From contig OZ007516.1 in assembly GCA_963931865.1 (NCBI GenBank), positions 5,863,897 to 5,927,896 on the forward strand: a stretch of DNA of 64,000 nucleotides, in the 5' to 3' direction. The notes below the pieces were generated by a model. It had not been told where the DNA came from. It did no database searches and worked only from the letters and a program-made list of their open reading frames with translations. How positions within the stretch are numbered: the stretch's first letter is position 1; each line of letters begins with the position of its first letter. The DNA comes from Axinella damicornis (Eukaryota > Porifera > Demospongiae > Axinellida > Axinellidae). A program made the position numbers and the translations under genes. This document shows positions 1-23,021 of this stretch, piece by piece.

Positions 1-27
1 AAACTCTTACACTGCTATCTTAATTAA

Positions 28-609
28 CCCTTTCAACCCGATAGCGCCCGTATGCGCCCGAATTTTTCACGTGCTAAAACCCCGAGAGCGCCCGTATGCG
101 CCCGAAACTGGATTCCAGCTATTTATCGCCATAGCTACGCGATCGGACTTTGGATAAGTGATTTACGTGTCACAGGAAGTCGAGCGAAGCATAATTAGCT
201 GTGGCTTTCCATAGGGACTTTCCCCACAAATCGCGTTAGAAGTTTACTTGTCGATCGATGTGCACTTAGTGACGGCATATTACAGCTTATATCCTACGAG
301 CAAGTTGTTGTATCGAGTTTGTACCGTCATTCTCGAGAGCGTGGTTTTGCCGTCATTCTCGAGAGCTCAGCGACAACCCGCATTTCCACCGTTGTGTCTT
401 TCCCAGGCCTCACTGTCAAGTCGCGGGACTACTTCAGGAACGAAGCAGGTTTGTTTTCAAGCCAAATAAGTATAACTATCAATACCTGAACTCAGCTATT
501 TAACAGGATACAATGCCAATGAATCGATACAACAAAAAATTGCCATTTTTCATTAGCGTTTGTGTAGCCACGCGATTGATTTCTGCGCATGCGCCTCGGG
601 GGCAAAGGG
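28..609. mobile_element. piggyBac-type MITE flanked by TTAA
   Basis: The element begins CCCTTTcaacccgatagcgc and ends gcctcgggggcAAAGGG, an imperfect inverted repeat. It is bracketed by TTAA at 24-27 and 610-613, the target site duplicated by piggyBac transposases. No transposase reading frame is visible in the 580-bp interior, so it would be non-autonomous. A second short element with the same ends lies at 62776-62901. Confidence 0.7.
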
Positions 610-741
610 TTAAACAGCTTCTGACTACATGCAGACAGCTGTCTCACTCAGTACCAGACTCCCAAGGGTATTGGAGTCTGGTACTGAGACTAGCAGCCGG
701 CCTACTACATGATGCCACGCCTACTGATTATGCTGGTGTGC

Positions 742-862
742 ATGTGTCATTCTATGTGCACATGTCATTCTATATCAAATTGTGTGCATGTGGCATTCTA
801 TGTGCACGTGTCATTCTATATAAAATTATGTGCATGTGGCATTCTATGTGCATAGCATATTC
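742..862. repeat. Tandem repeat, about 54-bp unit, two copies
   Basis: The phrases cattctatgtgcac and tgtgcatgtggcattctat recur with a spacing of about 53 bp. The stretch downstream of the RTFC gene (614-894) otherwise shows only a foldback of about 50 bp around 640-690, built on the words agtaccagactcc and ggagtctggtact. Confidence 0.6.
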
Positions 863-894
863 CTAGCAGCTAAACAATTGCACATCACCAATTG

Positions 895-3800
895 TCACCT
901 GCCAACCAGCTCTGGTACAAGGCATAACGTAGTTGCCATGGCAAAACATCGGTACTCACTGGCTGTCTCCTGGGGTTCCTCACTGGGGTCTGTCATCATG
1001 GCGGTAGCAGGTAGCTTGTAGTTGGGGTCAATCATCCATGCTGGGAGGGAGGGAGGGGGCTGGGAAGTGGACGGGAGTCCACTGAGCCTCTCTCGTTTCA
1101 CAGTGGATCCTGTCCCTGGCTTCTTGTTCTTGTCGTAGCGGTTGTCCAGCTTCAAGACAAACTGGTTGAGGACTGCAGTGAAGGATATGATTGTCACGCG
1201 TTAATGCCTTACTGTCCTTGTAGTACTACCACTCATACATTCAGCCCAAGCCACAAGGTAGTATTCCCCCCCCTTCCCCCCTCCCCCCTATGTTCTCTAG
1301 AGCCTAAACTGGGGAATATTGGATTAGTAGTCTCTACTATACGCCCCCACAAATCCGAGAACACAGCTATCTTGAAGAACAGCACCAACGTAACGTTGGT
1401 CATGTACCACAAGATGTACCCTGAGTCTGCTGGTACTACGTACCAAAGAATGGCAGTGGGATAACTTGCATCATCAGTGGCGACTGGAGATAAAGGAAAG
1501 GACCAGGCGGTTCTTCCTGCGTGTCTACGTCTTCAGAGGAAAACGCAGAACACTATGACTGGATTGTAACTTTGCTTGCTAAACGAAAGCATGACTTCTG
1601 AATCAAACCCACTTTTGTGAGCAAACAAAGATTCACGGACCGCTTGTATTATGCTACACATGCGTACATGCAGTTGAGAAGATGCTCACACAGGGAATTT
1701 AAGTTTCCCCTATGTAAAACTTGGGGGGAGGGCATTTACCCGAAGGGGGCGTATTAGTATGGTACATGTATGTGCCCACATCAGGCACCTCCACCCACTG
1801 AACTCACACTCAGATCTCCACAGCAACTGGTGGGTGATAATCTTCTCTCCATTCTCATCATCTGACTCCTCTGTCATACAGCCGGCAGTCACATGCTCCC
1901 AGTATCGGGACTCTGTATCACGCACATACCGACCCCGTCTATTCAAAGGAAAAGCAGACCAGTAAATGTAACCGGTAAGTCAGTTTGATGGACACAGCCT
2001 TCATCAGCCAAAGCAGGCGTTTAGAGTATATAAAACAGTGGAAGGGGGTAAGATTTCCATTAAAAAAAAAACTGGTCTATGTAAATTAACCTAACGATAA
2101 TACAACGTGAGCAAGCATACATATAGATTCTGACTGCACCACTGCAATCAGGAAGCGAGGCATGATTCTGACAAGTGTGTTGCCACTTATATAACTCATG
2201 CTCACTCCCTCCGAGTTCCTTTAGATTCCAAACCCATATAAATTCATAAACAGTAAAAGACTACACACATGTACACATATCGATACAAGTAACTACCGTT
2301 CCATGTACCTGTCAAAGGCTCTCTGCTGCCGTGCACGGTACTTCCTCTTCTTCCGATTTTCTGCAGCCTTCTCTTGGCGATCAGGGAGATCCTCAATCCC
2401 AACGCGGCGGCGTGACTCATAGTAACGGTGTGCTGCTCGCTTGATGTCTTTCACAGTGTACGCTGCGCTTGTGTCATTGTAGACATTGTCGATAAGAGCA
2501 TCAGTCACACGCTGGTTGGATGGGCTGAGAAACCTGTGAAATGTGTTTTTCACATGTGAGCAAGCAGCATGATTACTGCATGCTCTCATCAACATTGAAA
2601 CCAGCAATCAGTTCATGCAACCGCACTGCTTGCCCATGCTACTCTAGGTTCCCAAGCTAGAGCACTCAAAAGCAAGTGAGCAAACTTCAGCCTTCAGCAG
2701 TTATCTGAATGAAAACCCTTGCAAGAAATGCTCATGACGACACCATTGGGGCGGGGCTACTGTAAGTTGTTTTTTTTTTATCTATCAGGCTCAGAAATGC
2801 TATTAACTCCGAGTGGAAAGATGTGGCTAGATTCACTGCACACACAACCAGATTGGTCACGCCATATTACGATTTGTAGTGATTACGGGAGTGCACCCAA
2901 ATGCAAATCCTAGGCATACCTTTCATCTATCTTGAATTCCAGGTTCATGGTGTGGTATGTAGAGCGCACCTTGCTCTGTAGGAAGGGAAGGTGGTATCTT
3001 CCATTAAAAAACACAATGTGCCAATATTCCGGCACACTTGCAGAATACTGAATTTCCGCGATCAAATACTGCCATTGTTTATTGGTCACCCTCGAATAAT
3101 AGCCCCACCTCCAGAAGGGCTGAGCAAAATAAATGCCGGTCTTATTTAGTAGTCGTGGCTAGTATTTGAGCAGCACATGGGCAACCTTGTGACCGACGCT
3201 AGGCTAGCGCTCGAGGACAGAAACGCGACCATCACCATTTTTGCTGTGAGCATGTCGATCAAGTATCCCACAGCTTCAGTTCATCAGGCATGCAAGTGGG
3301 ATAGTAATCTTCAGTTTCCCATTCCCGCTCCCACCCTGTTTCCCATTTTCCCTGCTTTTCCAGTTGCCCAGCAAAACATACAGTCATTCCGCCAATGGGA
3401 TATCACGTCAATTTTATCTTTAGATTATGTCCTTAAATAGTAGCAAGGAGCCGCCATCTTGCTCAGTTGAATTTGCTTCAGAGAAGCTCGTGTAACTCCG
3501 AAATCAGAAATCCTTCATAACTTAGATGTGTAACTGGTCCATAGTCTATACCTTGTCAGCAGGGATGTCCATAGGAAAGATGAGTCAATGAAATAACGAC
3601 GTGGATATTGGTCCGGCAGGAAGTACATACTTTAGGTATAGGTACCGGAAACACGCGCGCATCTAGAACAGGCCCTGGCCCTAATATACCCTAACCCATT
3701 GCCCTACTTACTGCCGGACCAATATCCACTTCAATGAAATAAATAGTAGCCGCGGTATTCGATCATGGAAATACAGAAGACAGCCGACCAGATGTATTTT

Positions 3801-4452
3801 CCCCTCCACGTGTGAAAAATCATTTGGGACCAAGGTTGGACAACATGCTGTCTAAGGCAATAGTACTCTCATTGCTCCTCCCCACTACACCAAACACACT
3901 TACACACAGTTCTCTGGGCAGCTTCTTCCTCTTCAGGATGTCAATGCCAAGCCCTTCACCCCCTAGCTCTGGTGTTGACTGGATATGCACCTGCTGGGAG
4001 GGACGCACAGGCGTGTTTTCCTGGTTTTTGGCTGCATCTTCCTCCGCTTTCTGCTGTATCAGGCTGTTCAGAGTGCGTTCAATGGCGTCCAAACGCTGGT
4101 TGATGGCCTCCGTCTGCTGCGCTAGTTGTAGCTGTACTTGAAACTGCTCCAGTGCTTGTTGCTGCGCGCTCAAAATCTCGGTGAGACTCAGGGAGTTCGA
4201 CGCGAGGTTGAGAAGCGCTGATGACGACCTCTCTGATACTGAGCCAGCTGGACTACTCTCAGCGACAGAGATACTTGCACCAACACTCGGGACAACCGTG
4301 TGCGTGTCGGCCGCTGGTACAGTCACAAGCGTTTGCGGCTGGCTGACAGTTACGATTGTGGTGCCAGTCGGCGAGACGGAGAGAGTTTCTGGGACCGTAA
4401 CAACCGTGGCCGGGTGGATATCCGAGACATCTGACGACTGAGCTACGGACAT
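895..4452 (-). CDS. RTFC / C14orf93 homologue (3' end uncertain)
   Basis: Five exons on the minus strand are supported by splice signals and phase: 4452-3904, 2975-2920, 2533-2309, 1938-1808 and 1172-960, about 391 aa. The N-terminal half is Ser/Thr/Val-rich and is followed by a Gln-rich segment likely to be a coiled coil (EQFQVQLQLAQQ...AINQRLDAIER). The C-terminal half follows the order of human C14orf93 as I remember it: a YT.K(D/E)(I/L)K.A helix, a basic KKRKYRARQQR stretch, a W(N/E).VT...M..E.SDDE acidic motif, a region ending LSGLPS, and W..DPNYK. The function of the family is poorly defined; reports link it to thyroid-cancer susceptibility and pluripotency. The last donor (GTGAGT at 959) predicts one more small exon that I could not place; read through, the frame stops at 895. 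The gene shares a short promoter with TMEM245. Exon structure is solid, orthology fairly sure. Confidence 0.78.
3596..3730. mobile_element. MITE ending GTGGATATTGGTCCGGCAGG
   Basis: Near-perfect inverted ends (GTGGATATTGGTCCGGCAGG and CTGCCGGACCAATATCCAC) enclose about 90 bp. The direct repeat tcaatgaaataa lies immediately on both sides and is probably a target duplication. Related copies are at 42090-42195 and, as the ends of a larger composite, at 48918-49953. A lone right end lies near 58140-58185. Confidence 0.7.
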
Positions 4453-4621
4453 GTTCGAACGTTGGACAGAGACGAACACGAAGAAGCGCCAAAAATGACA
4501 CTGGAGAGGACAACAAGATGGCGGCTCCGTATTCTTCACGGAAGTCACGTGCCAGGAATGTACTTAGTGCAGTGCAGTATAGTAATCGTAAGAACCTCCT
4601 CGAGATCGGGAGTCGAGGCGA
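4453..4621. promoter_or_regulatory. Bidirectional promoter between RTFC and TMEM245
   Basis: Only 169 bp separate the two divergent start codons, with no TATA box. An AAGATGGCGGC word, the YY1-type site common in TATA-less metazoan promoters, lies at 4515-4525, and a CACGTG E-box lies within gaagtcacgtgcc near 4541-4550. The assignment rests on gene geometry and motif matches only. Confidence 0.6.
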
Positions 4622-11178
<6,557 letters not shown>

Positions 11179-11940
11179 TCTCTAGAAACAGTATCCTTGT
11201 CTCACTTTTGTACACGTGGTGTTTATGTGGTAGTTAGCCGCATTCCATAACTAGCTGCGTTTATATCTTTATAGTAGCATGTTTGGCAAAGTATATAGTA
11301 CACGTATCCCATTTTACTGCATGTTTGTACGACTACATAGTTTCATTATACAATCATAAAAAAATCAGCTCTATTTTTGTACAGTCAAGGCAGCAAAGCA
11401 GGCAGCCATACATATCATGTGTAATCTCATGACCACAAAATGATCATACCAACATATCTATGTACCACTACCTATACTGGAGCACACATAGTCTGTTGGC
11501 ATACACTATAGTGAGAGCTAGTTAATGACATTGTAAAGTATGCAAGAGAGCGCTAGTTATGTGATCACAAACAAGAGCGCATAAGTAGGTCACGCCCTCC
11601 TACTTATGCGCTCTTGTCACAAATCACCCAATCCACCCCCTTTTATAAGTCACACTGCATGTATGTGAACAGACCACAAGCACACTATATACGTACACAT
11701 AATATACATATCCCCCCCCCCCCCCCCCCCCCCCCCCCAACACACACACGTGCACAATCGAGGATGCAGTCATCCCCGGGCCCCATGCATATGCACCCAC
11801 TCTATAGCCCCACCCACCCCAGCCCCACCCCCCATGCAGTGGCATGCACATACAATACCACTCATTGCCTTGGAATACGTTTTAAGATCACTGCGCAGGT
11901 ACGCAGACATACACTAATAAAAAATCCATTCATTTTACTA
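11179..11940. other. Convergent intergenic region, TMEM245 to PH gene
   Basis: This is the space between two convergent genes. It contains a perfect hairpin at 11571-11617 (arm ACAAGAGCGCATAAGTAGG), a poly(C) run at about 11713-11738 and no reading frame I would support. Confidence 0.6.
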
Positions 11941-16860
<4,920 letters not shown>

Positions 16861-17049
16861 GATCAGAAACAAAAACTCAATCCGTTGCTTTGGTATTAGT
16901 ACACCAACTGCTCAATCCGTTGCTATGGTATTAGTACACCAACTGCTATAATCGATGCTTCAACCACAACACACATTGACTGTACATGCAAGTGGGTTCA
17001 ACCTACTAGAATGACGTTTGACACAAAACGTGCACTCAAGTTACCAGGT

Positions 17050-17099
17050 TAGTCTCGTGCCCAGACCACACAAGAGGGTGCGGTCTGGGCACGAGACTA
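17050..17099. mobile_element. Foldback MITE, TAGTCTCGTGCCC variant
   Basis: TAGTCTCGTGCCCAGACC pairs exactly with GGTCTGGGCACGAGACTA, so the GTGCCC change is compensated by GGGCAC in the other arm. The flanks ttaccaggt and ataccaggt form a 9-bp duplication with one mismatch. Confidence 0.8.
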
Positions 17100-17633
17100 A
17101 TACCAGGTGATAGTAGCTCGGCAATGATGATAAGTTGTAGCTGCTAACAGGATGGATGGAGTGTACTGTGGGGCAAGCTTGCTTCTATCTGCCGTGCTTA
17201 TCACTAGCCCGCTCGTTTGCGATTGTGCATCTAGCCTCACTGGCCTGTCTGCATTCTGTTCATTCACTGATGTGTACTGATGCTTGCAGCACCGTATAGA
17301 ACAGGAGTGCTAATTTTGGCCAAAATTGGAAAGTCAATGTGCCATATTAGGTAAAATCGTTTCCAGCAGAGCAGCAAGCTTGCTCACCTCGGATGTATGG
17401 ATGCACTTCCACGCCTTGCAGAGTGCATGCTCTTGGACAGTAAGGCAAACTAGTTTATTTTATGTCACTCGTGTGACCAGGACTTGCATTCAGGGTAAAA
17501 TATTCCCAGTAGTCCATTCCACTGCCTACATGCGAAAATCACCTGAACGTTACCTAATATCTATCTCCTGACCATTTATATGCAACTTTTCATATGGGAA
17601 TACATGCATGCTGTGGAAATGGGTGTGGGTAGT

Positions 17634-17828
17634 CTATGTTATGCTGCTACCCAGTCCTCGCAGGCCAGATGCTTTTCCCTGTTTGGTGGGTGTGGCCCCT
17701 GCTCATCCAGCCACCCACCAAAACGGGGGAAGTGTGTCTGGCCCATGAAACCAGTTGTTACCAATATAAAGAAGTGAGTATGAATTGGATATATATGGCT
17801 GGTATTTCATGACTACGATTTGGCCTGA

Positions 17829-17867
<39 letters not shown>

Positions 17868-20800
17868 ACAGATCCTTCATCTCTCAAGTCTGTACCCTAT
17901 ACCATACAACCATAGTGGCTTTCTCGCTTGCACGAGCATACCATCTTCAGCTGAGTTGTTGAGTCTGCGTCCAGCTGTCAGGCTTCTTTTACTTGTCCGG
18001 ATATGCAATCACTCTGGCCGGCTCATGCTCAGGGCCGGGCATAGTCCGGGAAATTAAAATATTAATGTGCGTAGGCCAACTCTAATTTAGCGTTACGGTC
18101 CAAAGAAGTTGCTCAAATTTCCAGGAAGTTTCAGAGATCCTGAATTCACACGGAATTCCGTGGAAGAACGTATTGTTTCGGTTTACTGGGAACTAACTGC
18201 CGTCACTGACACTGTTGTAAAACGTCCCAGAGAGCTAAGCTAGCTAACATACCGTGTTGTTAGACGAGTCTGCGCCGTCGGCGGTGAGTGAGAGCGAAGT
18301 TCAACTCCAGTGCAGTGGGCAAAGGCAGGACTGTGCGTGTCCAAAGAGAGGGCAAGAGAAAGCGCCCCCTCGTGAAACAGTTTGACCATCATCCCACTGG
18401 AGACATCAATTGCTGTTGAGCGCTTCACCGACAGTCGAATAGCCTGAAGGTTTGCCTTGAATGTATGGGAGAATGTTTGTTGTGTAACTTGTCAACATCA
18501 TAAATTATTTGTTTGATTTCATGTGCAATTAGCCTTGCTGCCACTGTGCTAGAGGCCTAGAGAATTATGAATCCTAGAGCCAAAGCTGTTATGTTGACAA
18601 GTTCCCTATCAACCTTACGACCAATGGGTTGTGTATAGCACGATGACCTAACTTGTTGGTAGGCCAACGTAAAGCCAAAAAATGTCTACCATGTTGGGAC
18701 AAGGCATACCTAGCCTCGTTCCCAAGCCGTAGGAGAGACGGCCTGGCAACTTCCACGAGTTCAAACTTGTAACGTCACGGCAATTGCATACCTCATAATA
18801 CATGTAAGCAGTGAAGTCCACATGGTACTTCTGATACACCCACCTGCTGAGAACAGCCCTTTCCTGCTCGTGGAAACAAGAGTTTGCCTGCAGGTTCTGC
18901 GACGGAAGGCAAGCAGAAGACGAACGAGCAGAGCCCCTACACTAGCAAGACCAAGCGATCTACTATTACGATGAATGGGCAAAACTGCGACATTTCAACG
19001 CGGTTTACTGTTCATTTTTTCCTACGGCCTCTTGGGAACAAGGCTAAGGTGGACATAGCTTGAATGGCAGTCTTGGCAAATACATAATGCTTCTATTGTG
19101 ATAATATTATGTCGCCGTATGACGATGTTTATCTGTGGAGGTCTTCAATCAATATTGCTGTAGCGGTTGAGCTATCCCGGAGTGGTTTTCAAAGCTTCAA
19201 TTCTATTGGCTATATAACAATATTAACCACACCCTAACCTGCCATAATATACCCTAAGTATGCACTGTATGACGTAAGTGACCTAAGTGAACTAATCAGA
19301 AGCGAGCTTAGAAAACTACTCCGGTACTGTAGTAGCGGTTCATCTACTCTCCTCCAAGATCAAGATGGCGGTGCATGTGTAGTATACGGAGATAACAGCA
19401 CTGAATGATGCCACAAGTGCAAAGGGTCTACCGTAGGCACTATATGCTTCAATTCTGTAGCAAAAGTCCAAATCGAGAACGTGTCATTCTCCATTTTATT
19501 TACCTGACACTGCGTACCTAGTTCGAGAACTCATAGTTGAACCACACGGCCATCACTGCCTGTCAATGTTGATGTACAATGTCACAATTTCAACATGGCT
19601 GAGACATCAGTGATGTTACGGAAGGGCAACCGCAACGGAAGCAACTCGCTCTTTTACTGTACCAAGTTTATCGATGAATGTGGATGCCCCCTTGTAGGAG
19701 AAAGAGCTACAACAGTCCGAGCATTCTTTTACATCTTGCTTCCTATAAGCGCAAAATACAAACTCTGTCACCAGTACCTAGTGAAGTATTTCTAATCTAA
19801 CAGCCTTTAGGCAACTGGATCTCTTGCATTACCCCCAAGTATTTTTGAGTGGCGTGTAATTGCTGTTGTTGTTGTTAGTATCATGAAACACACGCGGCAA
19901 TCAATGGACAGAATAAACACTACAGGAACTATAGCCTCGTTCCCAGGCCCCTCCCAGCTTTTCTCAATTTTTTGTCCGCACGTGGGAGAGCCTGGGAACG
20001 AGGCTACAGGAAGTACATGTAAACAGAAGTATGTGCAATAACATCATGCTGTGAAGTTGGCAATACAGCTCTTACGAAGGGCCCACAAAGATCTGACCAC
20101 ATGGCCGCGATCGCTGTCATTTACTGCAACTTGTACTGCCACAACTTCCTACAACTATTGTGTCCTCACTGACACTCAGCAACCTCGCTCTCTCCTCGGT
20201 GGCCAAAATTCATGCAGCTTTCCCACGCTTGCCCCACAATGTCCTGCATTCGATCACCTAATCGTAATCACGAAGGTGGTGTAGTAGTTTCACCACTGAC
20301 CTTTCATTGAGCCTACTTATTACATATCAACTTGCGCAGTGTCGTGGAAACCAGCTAGAGTACATGTAGTTTGTGGTTAAATTAGTCATAGCACAGTGAG
20401 ACGGGGATTCCTGAACCTTAATTACAGAGGATTTGCACCCTATATTGATTTGTCATCCCACCTTTGAGTGTAACCTACCAAATGCTGGTCGGTGAAGGCG
20501 CCATTCCCTCCCCCACCCCCCACCCATTTTGTCTGCACCAACATGATAACAATTTGAGTTTGGTCCATTAGGGTTAGCGATGAGTCTGAATTTTAGCCAG
20601 TGTAGCCATTCCGAACAAAGAACGGGATGTCGTACTTTGCTGCATGATAATGCAAATCTTTCCTGTGGCTTGATAACCATGCAAATTACTTTCAGGTGGC
20701 AATCCAGGTACCTGGGCATGCCCCCTCCCCTGGCCTGCCACTCCCCCTGGCATGCCCCCTCCCCTGGCATGCCACTCCCCCTGGCATGCCCCCTCCCCTG

Positions 20801-21798
20801 GCCTGCCACTCCCCCTGGCATGCCCCCTCCCCTGGCCTGCCACTCCCCCTGTCATGCCCCCTCTCCTGGCTTGCCACTCCCCCTGGTGTGCCCCCTCCCT
20901 GGCCTGCCACTCCCCCTGGCATGCCCCTCCCCCTGGAATGCCCCTCCCCCTGGCATGCCCCCTCCCCCTGGACTGCCCCTCCCCCTGCCTTTGATGTGCC
21001 TCACACATTGACGGTAGCCAAAATTCCATGTCATGTCAGTAAGAGCTTGTCAACAATTCCATTTTACAGCCTCCCAGTCAGTATCTACCGACCAGGGGGT
21101 TAGGACAGGAAATTGAAGTGCACTGTCAATTTGCATGATGATGTAATGCGAAGTAGATCCTTGTGCATCCTGAAGAGTGCATCCTCCATGAAAAGACATC
21201 GAGTGAATTACTAAACGGCCATTCACTGTGCGGCTTCAACAAACACTGACTCGTCTACCGCTCTCAATTGTTTAGCATTGTGCCCGTTGTATCCCGGCTG
21301 TACTTGCAACTGGGTACCCACCAACCTACACGCGTACCCACACTCAGAGATAGCCTCGGTCCAGGGCTAGCCTGGGACTGAGGCTAGGTCTGATCTCACT
21401 GTTTACTGCGGGTTGTTTGCCGGACAACTCAGCGATCAGGTATGCAACTTCATGTATTGATGGTGTAGATGTGCAACTAATTTTGCATCTACAAAGAACA
21501 TTTGTTTGCATGTTTCTGTGCGTTAATTGTACATGTAGCTTTTGTCAAACCATGCCTTTATGACGCAAAGATAGAACAACGGAGAAGTCTATCTTGAAGT
21601 CTATCTTGATAGACTGACTCAGTACTGCATGCATCGTATCACTGTCTTTGTTCACTCTTGCAAGCAATACCCCTGCACACAAAAGGAAACGGTCGGGTCA
21701 TACCATGTATAATAGAGGTCAATCATCCACCGGCATACTGGGAAATCCAGTGCATGGCAGCTGTCGACCATGCACGCGGAGAAGCCACTCTGCGACAT
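17634..21798 (-). CDS. Tentative 5-exon gene, unknown function (141 aa)
   Basis: I do not recognise this protein. A phase-consistent minus-strand model exists: 21798-21704 (starts MSQSGFSACMVDSCH), 18843-18792 (WVYQKYHVDFTAYMYYE), 18443-18253 (AIRLSVKRSTAIDVSS... to TTR), 17964-17942 (a 23-nt exon) and 17698-17634 (ending GLRGLGSSIT, stop). The third exon is the best supported, with a clean acceptor, a GTATGT donor and protein-like composition. The second lies between inverted MITE ends (18711-19046). The last two exons are short and speculative. No membrane segment or obvious signal peptide is seen. Cysteines cluster in the first 25 residues. Exon 1 could belong to a separate gene, since 2.9 kb of repeat-bearing sequence separates it from exon 2. 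Confidence 0.4.
17829..17867. repeat. Poly(C) run of about 38 bp
   Basis: An uninterrupted C homopolymer lies between atcc and acagatcc. It falls in the last intron of the tentative gene at 17634-21798. Confidence 0.9.
18711..19046. mobile_element. Long foldback element containing an exon-like segment
   Basis: The left end TAGCCTCGTTCCCAAGCCG is inverted at the right as CGGCCTCTTGGGAACAAGGCTA. The 336-bp span encloses the putative exon at 18843-18792. A degenerate relative with the words caagccataggaga and gatggcctggcgatgagttca is at 28501-28570. No target duplication is evident. Confidence 0.6.
19932..20006. mobile_element. Foldback MITE
   Basis: TAGCCTCGTTCCCAGGC is exactly inverted at the right end. 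The flanks caggaacta (19923-19931) and caggaagta (20007-20015) are a 9-bp duplication with one mismatch. Confidence 0.85.
20705..20990. repeat. GC-rich minisatellite with 17-bp half-units
   Basis: Alternating half-units catgccccctcccctgg and cctgccactccccctgg repeat about 17 times in total. All frames are open on both strands, giving spurious Gly- or Pro-rich frames. Confidence 0.85.
21351..21440. mobile_element. Foldback MITE plus remnant of a long-form interior
   Basis: A 36-bp hairpin (TAGCCTCGGTCCAGG / CCTGGGACTGAGGCTA) is followed by gtctgatctcactgttt and gtttgccggac. These words also occur inside the 58451-59026 element (about 58700-58740), so this is a rearranged relic of that form. 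Confidence 0.6.
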
Positions 21799-22030
21799 TA
21801 TATCAATCTGAACGATAGTGTGATGGCGGCTCACACATCATGCCTTTTCACTTCATGCTTGTCAGCATGGCAGGTTAAATACACTCACAACACTTGCAAG
21901 AGTTGGGGTGAGTGCTTGTAGTGGCTGTGATGTGTGGGCTTGTAGTGGCTGTGAATGTTCAGCAAGCCAGCAACGTGTAGCAATTGGTCTCCGTAAATGA
22001 GAAGTCAAGCTCATTTGCAGAGACCAGTTG

Positions 22031-22147
22031 TAGCCTTGTACATGTAGTTTCCAAGTTCCCCACAAAAACCTGGGGAGCCGCGCATGCGCAAACAGTGGAT
22101 ACCAGGCGCTCTTTTCTCCAATTACCGAGCGCCTGGGAACGAGGCTA
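22031..22147. mobile_element. Foldback MITE with 10-bp direct repeats
   Basis: A 117-bp element, TAGCCTTG...GAACGAGGCTA, sits between two exact copies of agaccagttg (22021-22030 and 22148-22157). The inner part contains gcgcatgcgc. It lies between the tentative minus-strand gene and STAT. Confidence 0.8.
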
Positions 22148-22157
22148 AGACCAGTTG

Positions 22158-22912
22158 CTGCATGTACTTGTTGCTGGCTTGCCGAACATTCTTTTACAAA
22201 CCTAGCATGACTGTGAAAGTGATTGTTCAATTCATCACAGACATAACGAATGTGTGTATATCAGCTATCCCAGTGTATTTGGTCATTGCCATGGTAACGG
22301 ACTGTTAGTTGGACATGGGGACAGTGTAGGACCTGATCAGCCAGCTGACCTTGAGTTGAACTTTGTGATTCCATCCTTTGCAGTAATCATAGTCTACTGT
22401 TACTGTGGTAGCTGAGTCATGTGACTATCATGTGATTGTGTAGCTACATACACCATATACAGTTGCACTTAAATGCTGAGCTCTCAGCTACCAAACAGAG
22501 CGGCTGGGATGTTTTCTTGACTATAAACGAGTGGACACCGCACCTAGACTTTATATATAAATCCCTGGCAGAATAGCGTGATGAGCTCCTAGTGGAGCAC
22601 CGAGCTGAACAGCTTCTGCAGCATGTGCACTCCTACCTTATGTAGGTATAGTTTAATTAATGTTCATGTACAAACAGACAGACTGCCGCTCATGCTGACC
22701 CCCAATTACAACTCTGAAATAAGCCACCAGTATTCACAGTCAATTCTGCACATCCTAAAAAGGAAAAACGGCTTGTAACTGATGTCAGAATCTAATCTTG
22801 CAATGAATGTGTGTACATTTACATGTTACATGCACGCAGACAGCACTCCTCTGATCAGTAACATACATTTGGATTTCCATACTCCCCTTGTGACAACTGT
22901 TTATATTTACTT

Positions 22913-22948
<36 letters not shown>

Positions 22949-23021
22949 CCAACACACACATGCACTCATTCCCCCTCCATGCACACCCACACACGCTCAC
23001 ATGTGCTTGTGCATGCATCAG
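22158..23021. other. Region upstream of the STAT start codon
   Basis: No coding exon is supported here. The STAT start codon follows an acceptor-like catgcatcag, so a 5' noncoding exon probably lies in or before this stretch. A (CA)n tract is at 22918-22945. No TATA box is obvious. Confidence 0.5.

Noticed and set aside
19595..19795. 66-codon frame starting MAETSVMLRKG
   Set aside because: No homology recognised and no splice signals linking it to anything; could be chance in a repeat-rich stretch.
20190..20250. Possible minus-strand exon DIVGQAWESCMNFGH
   Set aside because: Acceptor-like and open, but its phase does not fit between exons 1 and 2 of the tentative gene at 17634-21798.
20453..21103. 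Gly-rich and Pro-rich frames on both strands near 20.7 kb
   Set aside because: A 17-bp GC-rich tandem repeat keeps all frames open; no splice context or initiation signal supports a gene.
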